From Glandiceps talaboti (Eukaryota; Hemichordata; Enteropneusta; Spengelidae): a DNA stretch of 64,000 nucleotides. The translations under genes and the position numbers were made by a program. The notes under the pieces are model-generated. The model worked only from the letters and a program-made list of their open reading frames with translations. It was not told the DNA's origin and searched no databases. Within the stretch, counting starts at the first letter, position 1. The number at the start of each line of letters is the position of its first letter. The stretch covers positions 9,877,960-9,941,959 of the forward strand of contig NC_135557.1 of the NCBI RefSeq assembly GCF_964340395.1, written 5' to 3'. Positions 50,429 to 62,779 of the stretch are shown piece by piece.

Positions 50429-52857
50429 TAGTCGCATTCATAACTTTCATCGAGGGTAAGGTAATTTTAGTCATCAACTTCTATAAAGTCCAAAATGAAA
50501 CGATAAAACATGTACATTTTGGAAATTATCCCATGTATAATGCCAGATTATAAAGTGACAAAGAGTGGTTCATCTGAGTGGATAGCTTAACCTCTTGACG
50601 ATTTATAAACAATGGGAAATAGGCAGCTATCTTGATGTTCATTTTAACCTATTTTCCCGGAGAATATTTTCAGAACTGGTATCCAAATTACCAAGATCAC
50701 GTTTTTCATATTTACTGATATGCCGCTTTAGTTATGGCCGGTTTTGTGGGATGTTTTGCGTGCACAATGTAAACCACAGACAAGGCATGTAAACTTCTAC
50801 TTGCAAACCCGTCTATTTCAGGCTTGGCCTCTTACCACTCTTGGAGGAATTGTACTGACTCCTCCAAGACCACGTCTGACACAGTGGCCTGAAACCCATA
50901 GTCTATCGCGAGTATATTGTCTACCCTTCAAGAGACACACATTCTCTGCCAGTCACCCTTTTAAAAATACGCTTGTTAAACGTCTGCTCCTGGAGTTAAA
51001 TTTGGTTCAACTCATGAGCAAAATATTTGTACGTGACTCCGGGCCCCTTTCAGACAATCCGAATTTTCACGCACGTCCCAATTCGTTTTTTTCCCGTGAC
51101 AACAATTTTTCTCCTGAGCCTCCCCCTACCCTAATCTAGTTCCTGACGACCGTATTCCAATTTTACACTACATCTTTACATATTACGTATAGTCAATGTC
51201 ATTACTCTCGTTGCCGATGTGTTGGCAATTATATACATGTATATATATAATATCCATAATCACAACATATTTCCTGCTCAAAGAAGAACTGTTTCAGCTT
51301 ATTCCATTTCGATATAAACAGACAGAGAGTCCAGGGATAAAATACCCATGTACTACTCCTTATATTACTGGCTAGGTAATGTCAACCGTAAAATAATCCA
51401 AGCACCAGCGTCCCTAAAATCCGTGAAACAGTGTCGATATTACAGTATTTTGCTGACACTTATTACTTTCTGTAACTGGTCTATATTTGTGATATCATGG
51501 TAAATATGCTTGGAATTTATGGCCTAACAAACCAGACATTACGTAGATTTGAATATTGAAGAAAATCAAAAACAAAAACAAGGCCATGGCCATGGCCGGT
51601 CAGGTACTGATATTAGTACTTTAGACATCAGTGGGGGTCACACTTGGTCATTGAAACTATATTGACCGACCAAAATTCTAAACATCACGGATAAATAATT
51701 TCATATCGAAATGTATGTACGGAGATTCAGGTTTTTAGACCACGTGGCTTTGACATGACATCATCAGCTAAATTTGCAATACGAAAGTAACGTAAAACAT
51801 GGATGTATCTAGTAGGGAGCAAAGTCCGCATGTCTGTATGGATGTTTGAAGATTTACTATCGGTATATGGGAGGCATAGAGGGAAATATTTGAATAGCGT
51901 TATTTAACGTTACATAATTCATAACTGACTACTAAACTACCGTCAAGAGGATTGTTTTTGCTTCCATTTATCTGTATTAATTTTTTTTAAAGGCAGTGAT
52001 GGTGACTGCCAATGCCGGTAGTGAAAATATGGCCCGCACATTCTGAAGATTTTTGTATCATACAAGTTCAATGTTGTAGCTGAGAATGTGATTTATATTT
52101 ATAACTCAGTAGAATGGGTACCGGTACTGATGCGAGGGATGTGAACCAACCTTTGTGTTGCGTGCTTTTTAATATCACCGTGTGTGTGTGTGTGTTGTTT
52201 GTTTGTTTGTTTGTTTGTTTGTAATGTAGATTCGTCGTTGATATACTGCTACTAGATCAGACCGTGGGTTATACTTCCATGATCAGAACATGACCAGACA
52301 CAACTCTCCACGGCACCATTTTGGTTTTACAACTTTGATTACTTTGTTTTGAATAGCTTTTGTCAAGTTCTTGACTTTCCTGATATGACAATAAAGCAAG
52401 GGCGGTGAAATATTATTATAGTAGTCCTTCAAAAAACAAGACAATTTTGAAACTTTTAGTGGAAAATGTTAGTGAAGACACAGTTTACCCGCATAAATTA
52501 ACTAACAAAAGACAAAAGAAATGTACACATGGTTCATTTTCTAGGTGTCGACCTCATGAATATGCACCAAGATTTAGAACCGAGTCAGCTTTAAATGCGT
52601 TCACACCTCCAAATCTGGTCTGGACAATATTGTCTGGGCTTAGTCACCCTTTTATGCGGACTACAGAGCGGCCCTGGTGCGGACTATTTCTGCCACCTAT
52701 TAATGCCTGAAAGTCAAGTGGCATATGCTGAGGTTGTGTACAACCAGCAACCCATAACATTTTAGCAATCTACAGTTCTACCTCAGTATGGCTATTAGCC
52801 ATGCTAGGTAGTTACTATAATGATTAATATAATGGTTGTCTTGGTAAAAGTTGTCGA
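50429..52857. other. Interior of the 17.7-kb element, unassigned
   Basis: No recognised gene. A 30-bp inverted repeat (50839-50868, CTTGGAGGA/TCCTCCAAG) is flanked by ACCAC on both sides and may be another small palindromic insertion. The frames at 50744-51139 and 52405-52710 have no recognisable features. Confidence 0.4.
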
Positions 52858-52915
52858 CCCCCCCCCCCCCCCCAAAAAAAAAGAAGAAAAAAAAAGAAAA
52901 AAAGAAAAAAAAAAG
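52858..52915. repeat. C-run/A-run junction
   Basis: About 16 C followed by A-rich sequence broken by G, similar in layout to 27648-27703. Confidence 0.8.
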
Positions 52916-53258
52916 ATCAACAAAACATTCTATGATATTGAAAGCGCTCCTGGCATGTAATTCCATAGAACAGTTTCCTGTAGGGAATGGCAGCGATTTC
53001 ATTCAAACTCAAAGACAGAGATGTTGCTAACCAACGTGAACAGCCATAAAAAATTGTATGTGAATGAGTATGACTCTGAGATCCCGCTAACGGTTTCATT
53101 GTTGTCGGTCTAACCAGAGACACTGGAGAACTTCACTGTCTATGATCTAATCGTATTGCTCAGTGTGAAAACCGTGCAAAGCGTTACTATTTTGGCGTTG
53201 TATTTTCGCACATTTTTGGTTCACAAGGGTCCAATAATTTAAGCTTGAGTTAGGAAAT

Positions 53259-53614
53259 AGGCCTATTAAAAAAATTGTGTTGTTCCGATTAGGCAAAATA
53301 AATAAATAGGTGGGGTAGGTAGATTTATTTTTATTCATGTGCGAGTGTCTAATTCTGGTTTTCCATTTTTTCCAAATGATCTCTGTGTTATTGGCTTCTT
53401 TCCATTAGATGTACAACCATTACAGATTGGAGGAACAGTTTTATATTGTCTTTTTAAGTTGATGTCAGTTTCTGCATCCACTATGTCTCGTGAGACTTCA
53501 CAATTGTTGCGATTTTGTTAGTTTTTCAAGAACACGTAAAAAAAAGTTAAGGGTCGGCAGTGAAAAACTAGGTGAGTCGGGTAACAGAAACCAAACAGTT
53601 ATTTTTTAGGCCTA
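53259..53614 (-). mobile_element. MITE-A copy 5
   Basis: Begins TAGGCCTATT...TTGTTCCGATTA and ends GTAACAGAAACCAAACAGTTA...TTAGGCCTA. GGCCTA is preserved at both ends, which helps define the outer limits of this family. Lies within the 17.7-kb element. Confidence 0.8.
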
Positions 53615-54209
53615 AGGCATAACGTAGCATATAAATCTACCCAACCTGCGCGAGCAAGATCTGCATCGGTCAATGTAATATTTACATGGTCTATTACAAT
53701 TTGGTAAAGTGTACCATTGTATATGCTTGTGCGAGACGTAAAAAACATCATGCCGTCTAATTGTACGAAACGATTTAGTCACTATGGTTTTGAAGTCAGT
53801 GAGATAATGTTTGTGAAGTACCCGGTATCGTGATGTTATCGCTTGTATAGAAAAACCATCACTGAGGCAAAATCTCACTTTTATCATCATTCATTTTTTA
53901 AAGTCTTCAATCATGCCAATTAAAAATATGGATACTGCAGTCATTTATGTGACTTTTTTTCCAAAAATGTTTATCGTGCATCTCGATTATATTTTTTTTT
54001 CGTCTTCGTAACATCTTTTTTTTTATTGTGCCAAAAGTAGTAGCTACCACATATAGAACAGTGGAAAAATACCGAATGAGACTCAGAAATGTAAAATCAT
54101 TTACTTCAATGTCCAAATCAAATGCGGACATCAGAAAATGATGCATGCACGTTGTGATGGACTCGTGATTAGCTCTAGTCCAGATGCCAATTGGTATCTA
54201 ACTAAACCA

Positions 54210-54243
54210 TAGACAATAGAGAGGGTCCTCTCTATTTTCTATG
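54210..54243. mobile_element. Micro-palindrome B, 34 bp, with 8-bp duplication
   Basis: Arms TAGACAATAGAGAGG and CCTCTCTATTTTCTATG, flanked by CTAAACCA on both sides (54202-54209, 54244-54251). The related repeat at 47.0 kb has a single CTAAACCA with no palindrome, so it is an empty site. Confidence 0.85.
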
Positions 54244-54251
54244 CTAAACCA

Positions 54252-57200
54252 AGTTTAGTGAGTGGAGGTGTAAATGGTAACGATACTGTTTAGGAACACG
54301 GTGATAGGAACTAGACGAGATTAGCACTGACAACACACGCTCCGCGAACTCCAGCAAAGAGGCCTGGTGGGGTATATAGAGACTTGCCAGAGTTGTCGGA
54401 GCTACTGTTCATGTACATATAAGTTCCACGTATTCTCAATTTATTTCGTGCTGGATAGAAAACAGTCAGTATAGTCCTTGTGTTCTCCAGTGTATAGCCG
54501 ATGGATTGGATAGTGAGAGTCATGATATGTGTGATACATTGTAGTTTATACACCAGAACTGAATTTTAGACTGATCCCGTCGGCATCTTCAGAGAAAGCA
54601 TCAAGCGGGTACCACAATAAACTGAAAACGTAACGACTATAAGCATAACTATAAGTTTTAATTTACATGGAACTACGGTCATATTTGATAAGCTTATCCC
54701 CCACTTCCACATATGGTCTCATACCCCTTGGTCAGCGAAAAGCCAATCATGTTCATGTCCGGACATACGAGTTATAAATGGGGCGGTCATATGGGTTAAG
54801 TTAGGGTGGAATATAATATATGGAAAAAGTCTGATTGATACTGGCTGTGATGGGTAGTAGAGCATTTTTTAATTGTCAAAAACAGGGTTGGGGGCCGAAT
54901 GATATGATTCAAAACGTCATGACTTTCTGGTATATCTTTGTTGTCATGGTGTGTTTCCAGTTGAGGATGGCTGTCTTTGACTGGCTACAACAGTAAGTGA
55001 CTGATTTTGAAAGCAAAGAAAGTGGAAGAACATTGGTGTTAGTTAAAAAACTATTGTTATTAAAGATATACAAGTAAACGCAGCAAAACAATTGAGAGTC
55101 GGTACGGAAAGGAACAGATGACCACAGGAAGGTGTTCAGCTGTTCTTCATTGTTCTTTGCAATTTGACGACCGGGCGATCACATACTAGTAGTTGTCAGT
55201 GTTTTCGCTAAAGCAAAATACACGGAGATGGTTCAAAATCACTTGACTATCATTTCACTCTTATTTAAATCTACAAATATCTCATTAATATTTTCTCCCA
55301 GCTTACTTCAAACTATATGACATTTTCCATGAAAAAAAGGTGCGTATCTGGAGCAAAGAAGTGTTTCAGATATCAGAGTGTTCACGTTTGCGTGACCAAG
55401 ACATAGACATAGACTGGCAAGCGACGCCATGAATTGTGATCGAATCCCAGGGTCGGATCGGTTGTAGATCAGTGTTCATGATAATTCATTTGCGTGTTCA
55501 ATTACTAAGTCATCGATGTAGGGTTATAAATTCAGTGACTACACCATCAACAAAGTTACTTCTTACTATAAATCATGTTGAAAAAGACCCTAGGAAAATG
55601 TCTAAGCAACAATGACGGGTGTTACTTTTTTGCAGTGTTTATCCAAATAGTAATCGTCGAATAACGTGACCCTGGCTGAAAACTGCGACAGTGAGTGTAC
55701 CATAAATTCCCAAAACAGACTGACCAGAACAGACATATTGACACACAAAAAGTGTGCAAGTTTACATCTTGTGACAGGTTTGGTTGGGGTCACCTCCATC
55801 GGCTAATGGTCGAAATCGTCATTGTAAAATATTTTTAATTACCCTCAACTACAAATCAGCGTATCGTTTAGAACTGATTCAGAAGTAAAACGTAGAATTA
55901 TTAATGACAATGGTATGCAAAGTTTTGTTGTTTAACAATCATCAGCGATTTGGCATGTTTGCACAAACCACAGATACTTGTTAGTGCATACACTTTTGAT
56001 ACTTCTATTCTATAAGGTAAAGGCTAAATTTAAAAAGACATGATCCCAGTATTAACTTTTTTGTTGCGGCTATATTTCCTAAGTGAGGTGTGCCAAAGAA
56101 AGTTTTCCCATGATACTTTGCGCCAGTGCGACTTTTTGACATTGTACGTTCGATGTTCCCAATGAGTAAATGGAATTTTATCGAGAAGTCTATTCATATT
56201 TGTTTATGACAGCAAGATATTTTCAATTTTCTGTTTTTGGTCATTTTTGGGGTCAAAAACTGTCATTTGTTTTGTAAATAAAAGAATTCAAAGTAAAAAT
56301 GAATGACAGCCGCAAAACTAATCGATTGAATGGGCTGACATTTGGTGTGCAGGTATGTTAGAGTATCTGGATGAAGAATTCTTCAAGAAAATTTGAAGAT
56401 GACATTGATATGCAAATACGTCTAAAACGTGCTGTGTAGTATCATATTATAGCCATGTTATTTTACAATACTCGTGAGAAAGTAGAATTTATTGGTGAAG
56501 TAAAGTTGCTCATACACCTAAGAAAATTTGACTACACTTGAATACATAATGAGCAAATGAAATGATCACAACAATCACATATATTTGTAATGTTATGACT
56601 ATACAAGATCTAATACAGGGACGAATGGGGTACTTATCAAATAATGCCCTCCGGAACTCAGAAATAAATGTAGATGCGCTGTACCATGCAGTTACGATCA
56701 GCGGTTTTGAACTATGGAGGTAGGAAGGAAGGAGGTAGGAAGGATTATAGTCCTACCACCATTTCTGAACAAAATCGTTGTCCTTGAATTGGAATGGTAT
56801 GCTTTTAATACAAAAGTTGCACAAACATATGTTCTTGCTTTCAAAAGTTTTAGAATTAACACCATGATTTCACCGTCGCCCATACTGAGGTTTTCCTGCA
56901 TCTATTGCTATGGATTTTGTTGGTGGGACTTTGCTGTACTGTATGAACACTTGTTCAGACTCAGGCCACTAAAACACAATTGCAAAAAAAAACCGTAAAG
57001 ACACGAAGTATCGTTTTGCACAACGTTCGGCTTGAAGCAGGTTTGAAGGGTAACCATGCACGACAGAGAAGATGGGTTTAGAACCCCATTTACACCTAAA
57101 ACAAAAAGCGATTCTAGTCTGTTCCTATTATAGTGGTCTGAGGTTCAGATCAAAGTGCCGCATTCATCCACAACATAAAAAATCATAGACCCTACACGAC

Positions 57201-58257
57201 TGGCGTTTGTAAAAGTCAGTTTTAAACCATAATTACTACACCTCTTTATCTTCTCGGCAAGAACATGCAGTGCTGCAATCCAACGTGAGGACCTCTCACC
57301 AACTTTCAGATCACTTCACATTGGGAACGTTGGTGAGAGTTCTACTAATATAATTCAGACTGAGGCAAAAAATATAGCCTTTCTGAGTTGAAATCCGAGG
57401 TTTAAATCCTGATATCTGAAAATTCCCAATCAACCCAGATTACATTGAATAAAAAATAAGTCTAACAAACAATTTATGATTTTTCAGTCCCGAAACTTGC
57501 TATTATCCATACACTGTATACAAAGCTAAATACACGGTGATTGGTGTATCGCACTCCTTGACTGAGTGGGTCGGAAAAAAAATAGGTAGACTCACTTGTC
57601 ATAAATCGATTTATAAATCCACAAAGGCACTGTGACAACTAAAGCAGTCCCTTTACAGACCATTTTTCTTTAGAAATAAATAGGCTAAAACAATACTGAA
57701 TGACAGGCAGTCCAAGGTATGCGAAACCATAAGCGAGCGCGTACTCACGATGCTAGATTAACACACTATTTTACCTGCGCATTGAAGACGCACAGTAAAA
57801 AGACCAGTTTTCAACATTAATGCAGGAAATACAAAGCTAACAATTCAAAATTGTATAAAATGTAAGAAAACAAAAAACAGGCGACAGTCAGAGCATGCAT
57901 GAACTTCGATTTACAATACCATTATTAAGTTCTTGCATTTTGGGGCTAATGAAGTCATAGAGACTAGAGTGGGCGAGTTTCATCACAGTTAGTATAATCA
58001 ATGGCACCGTGATAATTCTGACTTTCACTTGAAACTGGACCAGAACAGTCTAGGTCGGACGAGTCGTCATCATCAATTCAAAGGCGACGTAACCAAATAT
58101 ACACCGTGAATTCATCTTAGATCGCACCGAGCTGAACAATCATGTCTGTCATTGTAGAATGTAGACCTTTACGCTGTTTGACCGACTATTGAAGTATAAC
58201 CCACATAGGTGATATTTCATTGACCTACATGGACATGCTTGTAAATACTTTTTGCAA
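54252..58257. other. Interior of the 17.7-kb element, unassigned
   Basis: About 4 kb with no recognised gene or repeat boundary. The 80-codon minus-strand frame at 54311-54553 ends in a non-repetitive stretch (SSSDNSGKSLYTPPGLFAGV), but I recognise no family. Confidence 0.4.
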
Positions 58258-58266
58258 GTAGTAGTA

Positions 58267-58299
58267 GCTCAGACCACTCTAGTATTTTAGTGGTCTGAG
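58267..58299. mobile_element. Micro-palindrome F, 33 bp
   Basis: CTCAGACCACT and AGTGGTCTGAG are perfect arms, flanked by GTAGTAGTA on both sides (58258-58266, 58300-58308). The flank is itself simple sequence, so the duplication is weaker evidence here. Confidence 0.55.
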
Positions 58300-58563
58300 G
58301 TAGTAGTAAGAGTTTTTGCTAACGTTTACATGCTAGCGTAGTTGTACATGTACGTATACATGTCAGTTCGTATGTACATGTACATTAAATGTAGCTCTCA
58401 TCATATCATACACTGTACATGTGTGTAACCCTTTTCTTTTGCACCCTCCCCCTCCGCCTTCATGTGGTCAAACACAGACAACTAACTAACTAAATAGTGT
58501 TACTGTTAGTTTTCTGTGGGTCAAACAATTAGTGTACACGCCTTGAATCACATGCAGGCGAGA

Positions 58564-58822
58564 TAGATTTGAATATTCATTTGTTTACTGCCCGGTTATG
58601 GGGGTGAACTCATGAATATATTCTGAACTAAATGCAAATGTATTCAAATCACTTCCGACTCGCAATCTGAACTATTTTTCAGATCGAGTATAATCCGATT
58701 AGACAGGCGCTAATGGGAAAGTACAGAAACGTCCACCTCATCAGCATAAAAGTACAGAATTGAACTCAATCTGAACTATAGTACGGAAAGTGTCGTAAAC
58801 TGTACTATTTTTTCTACTAGTG
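58564..58822 (-). repeat. Right terminal inverted repeat (259 bp)
   Basis: Exact inverse of 41135-41393, ending TACTATTTTTTCTACTAGTG directly at the CGA duplication. Confidence 0.95.
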
Positions 58823-58893
58823 CGAGTGGTTAAGGCGATGGACTGCTAATCCATTGTGCTCTGCACGCGTGGGTTCGAATCCCATCCTCGTCG
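58823..58893 (+). pseudogene. tRNA-Ser(GCT), 3' part of interrupted gene
   Basis: Resumes with the duplicated CGA and then GTGGTTAAGGCG through the anticodon arm, long variable arm, B box GGTTCGAATCC and acceptor strand to the discriminator base. Identical to the corresponding part of the intact gene at 61730-61800. The downstream 700 bp is also duplicated. Confidence 0.95.
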
Positions 58894-59246
58894 AGAATAC
58901 ATGGGTCAAAGTTTTATTTTAGTATCGTTTGACGTTGCTGTAATAAAACAAATCTAATGCTAAGTGTTAGGTTTAATTATATATCGACACAATGAAGTGT
59001 ATCATAGGCGATCTAATCACATATTTTTGAGAATGGGAAACATCGGAGTGTTTTCCTTTGGCACATTTATAATGAGCACATATACATAGATACATTGATA
59101 ATAATATAACCATGAAACTCGGTTATATTTTAGCAAGAGCGCCCTCAAAGGGAGTGGTCGAAGTGACTTTAAAGTGAAGTTTGGACTGTGGTCTCATGAT
59201 AACGGTCAATGATATAGTGACTTTTTTCGGCATGCTCCCGCAGATC

Positions 59247-59442
59247 GACGTGTGCACACACAAACACACACGCACACGCACACACAAGTACACATACATA
59301 CATACATACATACATACATACATACACACATGCGTGCATGCATGCATGCATACATACATACATACATACATACATACATACATACATACACACATACACA
59401 CATACACACATACACACATACATACATACATACATACATACA

Positions 59443-59473
<31 letters not shown>

Positions 59474-59590
59474 GCACACACATACATACATACATACATA
59501 CATACATACATACATACATACATACATACATGCATACATACACACACATACATGCACACACATACATACACACATACACACATACATACA
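59247..59590. repeat. (CACA)n/(CATA)n microsatellite
   Basis: CACA then CATA units with CATG and CACA interruptions. Open frames on both strands are artefacts. Confidence 0.95.
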
Positions 59591-59593
59591 GAC

Positions 59594-61612
59594 TACCTTA
59601 AGTTTTGTGATTACATGCTAGTAGAGAAAAGGATAATAAAAACGTACGCTAATAATAAACCCTGGGTTAAAACACCTGCTGAAGGAGAAAGCAATTGCTT
59701 TCGCTGAAGGTAGGGTCTCTGATGGAAAGTGTCTGCAAAGGAAATTAAAACAAGAGATACGCGATTGCAAAGACAGGTACAAAATGAAAATTGAAAGTCA
59801 GTTCCAGTCCGGTGATTTGAGGAAAGCATGGAATGGCCTTGCTGTTGTTTCTGGTAAACAGGAAAAAAACTATCAGGAAGACGGAAGTGGCAGAAGCAAA
59901 GACATTCGCTAATGAACTGAATGATTTCTATTGTCGTTTTGACTCACATAACTTCCAACAGCAACAAGAGAATGCTAGAAATATTGTAACAAGTAAATTA
60001 GAACAATCAGATATGCCACAAATATCAGAGATGGGGGTTAGTTTAAAGTTAAAGCGCATTAATCCTAGAAAAGCACAGGGTCCTGATAATATATCTGGTA
60101 GATTCCTTCGTCATTGTCATCTAGAAGTGGCTAGTATCTTCACTACACTTTTCAATTGGTCTATATCAACACATACTATTCCAAGTATGTGGAAAACATC
60201 GGCCATTTCTCCCGTTCCTAAGCACAACAATCCCACTAAGCTAAATGATTACAGACCAATAGCTCTTCCATTGTTATGAAATGTCTCGAAAGTATTGTTT
60301 GAACTCGCATTACTGACCAAGTTAAGAATCTTACTGACCCACTTCAATTTGCGTACAGAGCTAACAGATCAGTTGTGAAGATGCTGTTATAGCCCTACTA
60401 CATCAAGCCCTTTCCCATCTGGAACAACCCAAGTCTTTTTTCCGTATTCTATTCGTTGACTTTTCATCAGCTTTCAACACCATACAGCCACATCTTATGG
60501 TGAACAAGTTAAATGCAATGAATTTAAACCCCAACATAATACTCTGGCTGTTAGATTTTCTAACTAACAGACGGCAATATGTAAGAGTAAATGGGATAGG
60601 TATGAATAATCGTAATCCGTCCACAACAGTGTCTAGTATGCGTAGTACGTCTACTGGTGCACCCCAGGGCTCGGTAATCTCTCCTGTTCTGTTCACTTTG
60701 TACACAAATGATCTTAAAAGCACAAGTGAAAAGGGACAGATGGTCAAATATGCTGATGATACATCATTTGGAGATTACTCAAATGATGAAAAACACTTTG
60801 AAAATCAAGTGCATCACTTAAAACAGTGGTGTGAGGACAATTATCTAGAATTGAACACAAAGAAAACAAAGGAAATGGTAATTGACTTTAGTAGATCTGG
60901 AAGGGAAGTTAAAGCACTTGAAATTAACTCTGAGGTTGTAGAACATGTTTCAATATACCGCTACCTAGGAACTCTCATTGATGACAAACTTACATTCCAA
61001 CATAACACTGATGCTGTATATAAGAAATGCCAACAACGAATGTACTTACTGCGTAAAGTAAGATCACTGAATATTAGTTCAGATATAATGAAAGCCTTCT
61101 ACTCTAGCCACATTGAGAGTGTAGTTACCTTTTCGTTTCAAAGTTGGTTTGGAGGGTTGACTGTCTCAAATGTTAACAAATTACAGACAGATGACACTAC
61201 CTGTACTAAAATATGTGGAACTCAATGTAAAAGCATGAAATCATTATATGGAAAACGAGCAATTGTTAAAGCCACAAAAATTACCAATGACCCTTCCCAT
61301 GCCTTAGTTCAGTATTTTGAGATGCTTCCCTCGGGTCGCAGGTATCGAATTTTATCCTTGAGAACACGTCGTGCTCGGCTCAGTTACGTACCTTCTGCCA
61401 TCAGAATACTTATCATAGAATGTAAGAAGTAAAGGAATGTGAGTTTTTTTAATGTAGTCTTTTACACAGTTTTTAATGTCTTCGTACTTTTGTTGTTCTT
61501 AGTACTACTTTAACGTGAAAGATTATATGTATGCTTTTCTGTGTTGTTGCAAGACAAATTTCCCCGTGAGGGATAATAAAGTAATAATAAATAATAAATA
61601 AATAAAAGCATA
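59594..61612 (+). mobile_element. CR1/L2-like LINE, 5'-truncated, RT nearly intact
   Basis: Begins inside ORF2 after the endonuclease domain (YLKFCDYMLVEKRIIKTYAN; 59598 on). It continues through RKLKQEIRDCKDRYKMKIES, then RINPRKAQGPDNISGRFLR...ISPVPK...LNDYRPIAL (60050-60270), FVDFSSAFNTIQPHL (60450-60496), STGAPQGSVISPVLFTLYTN, KYADDTSFGDYS (catalytic YADD present), LELNTKKTKEMVIDFSRSG, YLGTLIDDKL and the C-terminal CR1-type tail to the stop at 61432. Frameshifts or stops near 59680, 59850, 60280 and 60373 kill it. The 3' end has TTTCCCCGTGAGGGATAATA and an AATA-type tail instead of poly(A), as is usual for CR1/L2. It lies between (CATA)n arrays. Confidence 0.92.
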
Positions 61613-61676
61613 CATACATACATACATACATACATACATACATACATACATACATACATACATACATACATACATA
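61613..61676. repeat. (CATA)n microsatellite
   Basis: About 16 CATA units between the LINE tail and the duplicated tRNA flank. Confidence 0.95.
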
Positions 61677-61718
61677 CACTCTCCGTAGTTTCTGTTCAAT
61701 TAGGTATTGCATGAACAA

Positions 61719-61800
61719 GACGAGGTGGCCGAGTGGTTAAGGCGATGGACTGCTAATCCATTGTGCTCTGCACGCGTGGGTTCGAATCCCATCCTCGTCG
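61719..61800 (+). tRNA. tRNA-Ser(GCT)
   Basis: 82 nt. The acceptor GACGAGG pairs with CCTCGTC and the discriminator is G. The A box TGGCCGAGTGG lies at 61726-61736. The anticodon stem ATGGA/TCCAT holds the loop CTGCTAA with anticodon GCT at 61752-61754. A long variable arm (GTGCTCTGCAC) is diagnostic of class II tRNA-Ser. The B box GGTTCGAATCC is at 61779-61789 and no intron is present. A TTTT terminator follows at 61819-61822. All stems pair, so it is predicted functional; it reads AGC/AGU serine codons. Confidence 0.97.
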
Positions 61801-62159
61801 AGAATACATGGGTCAAAGTTTTATTTTAGTATCGTTTGACGTTGCTGTAATAAAACAAATCTAATGCTAAGTGTTAGGTTTAATTATATATCGACACAAT
61901 GAAGTGTATCATAGGCGATCTAATCACATATTTTTGAGAATGGGAAACATCGGAGTGTTTTCCTTTGGCACATTTATAATGAGCACATATACATAGATAC
62001 ATTGATAATAATATAACCATGAAACTCGGTTATATTTTAGCAAGAGCGCCCTCAAAGGGAGTGGTCGAAGTGACTTTAAAGTGAAGTTTGGACTGTGGTC
62101 TCATAATAACGGTCAATGATATAGTGACTTTTTTTCGGCATGCTCCCGCAGCTCGACGT

Positions 62160-62392
62160 GTGTACACACAAACACACACGTACACGCACACACAAGTACA
62201 CATACACACATGCATGCATACATACATACATACATACATACATACATACATACATACATACATACATACATACATACATTCATACATACATACATACATA
62301 CATACATAAATACATACATACATACATACATACATACATACATAAATACATACATACATACATACATACATACATACATACATACATACAGA
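62160..62392. repeat. (CACA)n/(CATA)n microsatellite
   Basis: Counterpart of 59247-59590 in the duplicated tRNA locus, with CATAAATA interruptions and a shorter length. Confidence 0.95.
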
Positions 62393-62395
62393 GTT

Positions 62396-62779
62396 ATAAT
62401 AACGCAAACATCTTCATTATTAACATCTTTAATGTAAGATACCACCATATTTTACAAACATACATTTTATCCTCACACCCGTAGATAAATAGCAAACATG
62501 TATTAATGATATTCTGCTTGGATCAGTGTCATAAATAGATATTATGTAAATCCTGCCAGCAACAACTTGGTGTAGTTTTTTTTTGGCAATTTAATGATAA
62601 TATGCAGATTTACTACAATTCAATATTATCAAAAATATTCTGTTACGTACGCTCATCAAGTCAACTGTGTGCTCCAAAAGAAAATATGGAATGTATACCT
62701 TGTTCGTTCTACGTCATTCGTTCTGACGTGTTTGAAATATCATGAGTCAAAAAGTGCAGAATCGTCATATTGTTTCCTG
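62396..62779. other. Unassigned sequence
   Basis: Nothing recognised between the tRNA-locus duplication and MITE-A copy 6. Confidence 0.4.

Larger units (their letters stand above)
58823..59600 (+). repeat. Segmental duplication, copy 1 (tRNA 3' side)
   Basis: Matches 61730-62395 with very few differences outside the microsatellite (for example CATGATAACGG against CATAATAACGG). With the matching 5' flank at 41079-41134, it shows that the tRNA locus was duplicated as a unit. Confidence 0.9.
61677..62395 (+). repeat. Segmental duplication, copy 2 (uninterrupted tRNA locus)
   Basis: Combines the 5' flank seen at 41079-41134 and the 3' sequence seen at 58823-59600 without the 17.7-kb element. 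Confidence 0.9.

Noticed and set aside
50839-50868. Another micro-palindrome (CTTGGAGGA/TCCTCCAAG, ACCAC flanks)
   Set aside because: Stem of only 9 bp and flanking match of only 5 bp, with tips unlike the two families; kept as a note, not counted.
54311-54553. 80-codon minus-strand frame that might be a captured exon in the 17.7-kb element
   Set aside because: A possible acceptor exists, but no family is recognised and no neighbouring exon could be found.
55430-55465. B-box-like GATCGAATCCCAGG
   Set aside because: No A box or tRNA fold upstream at the right distance.
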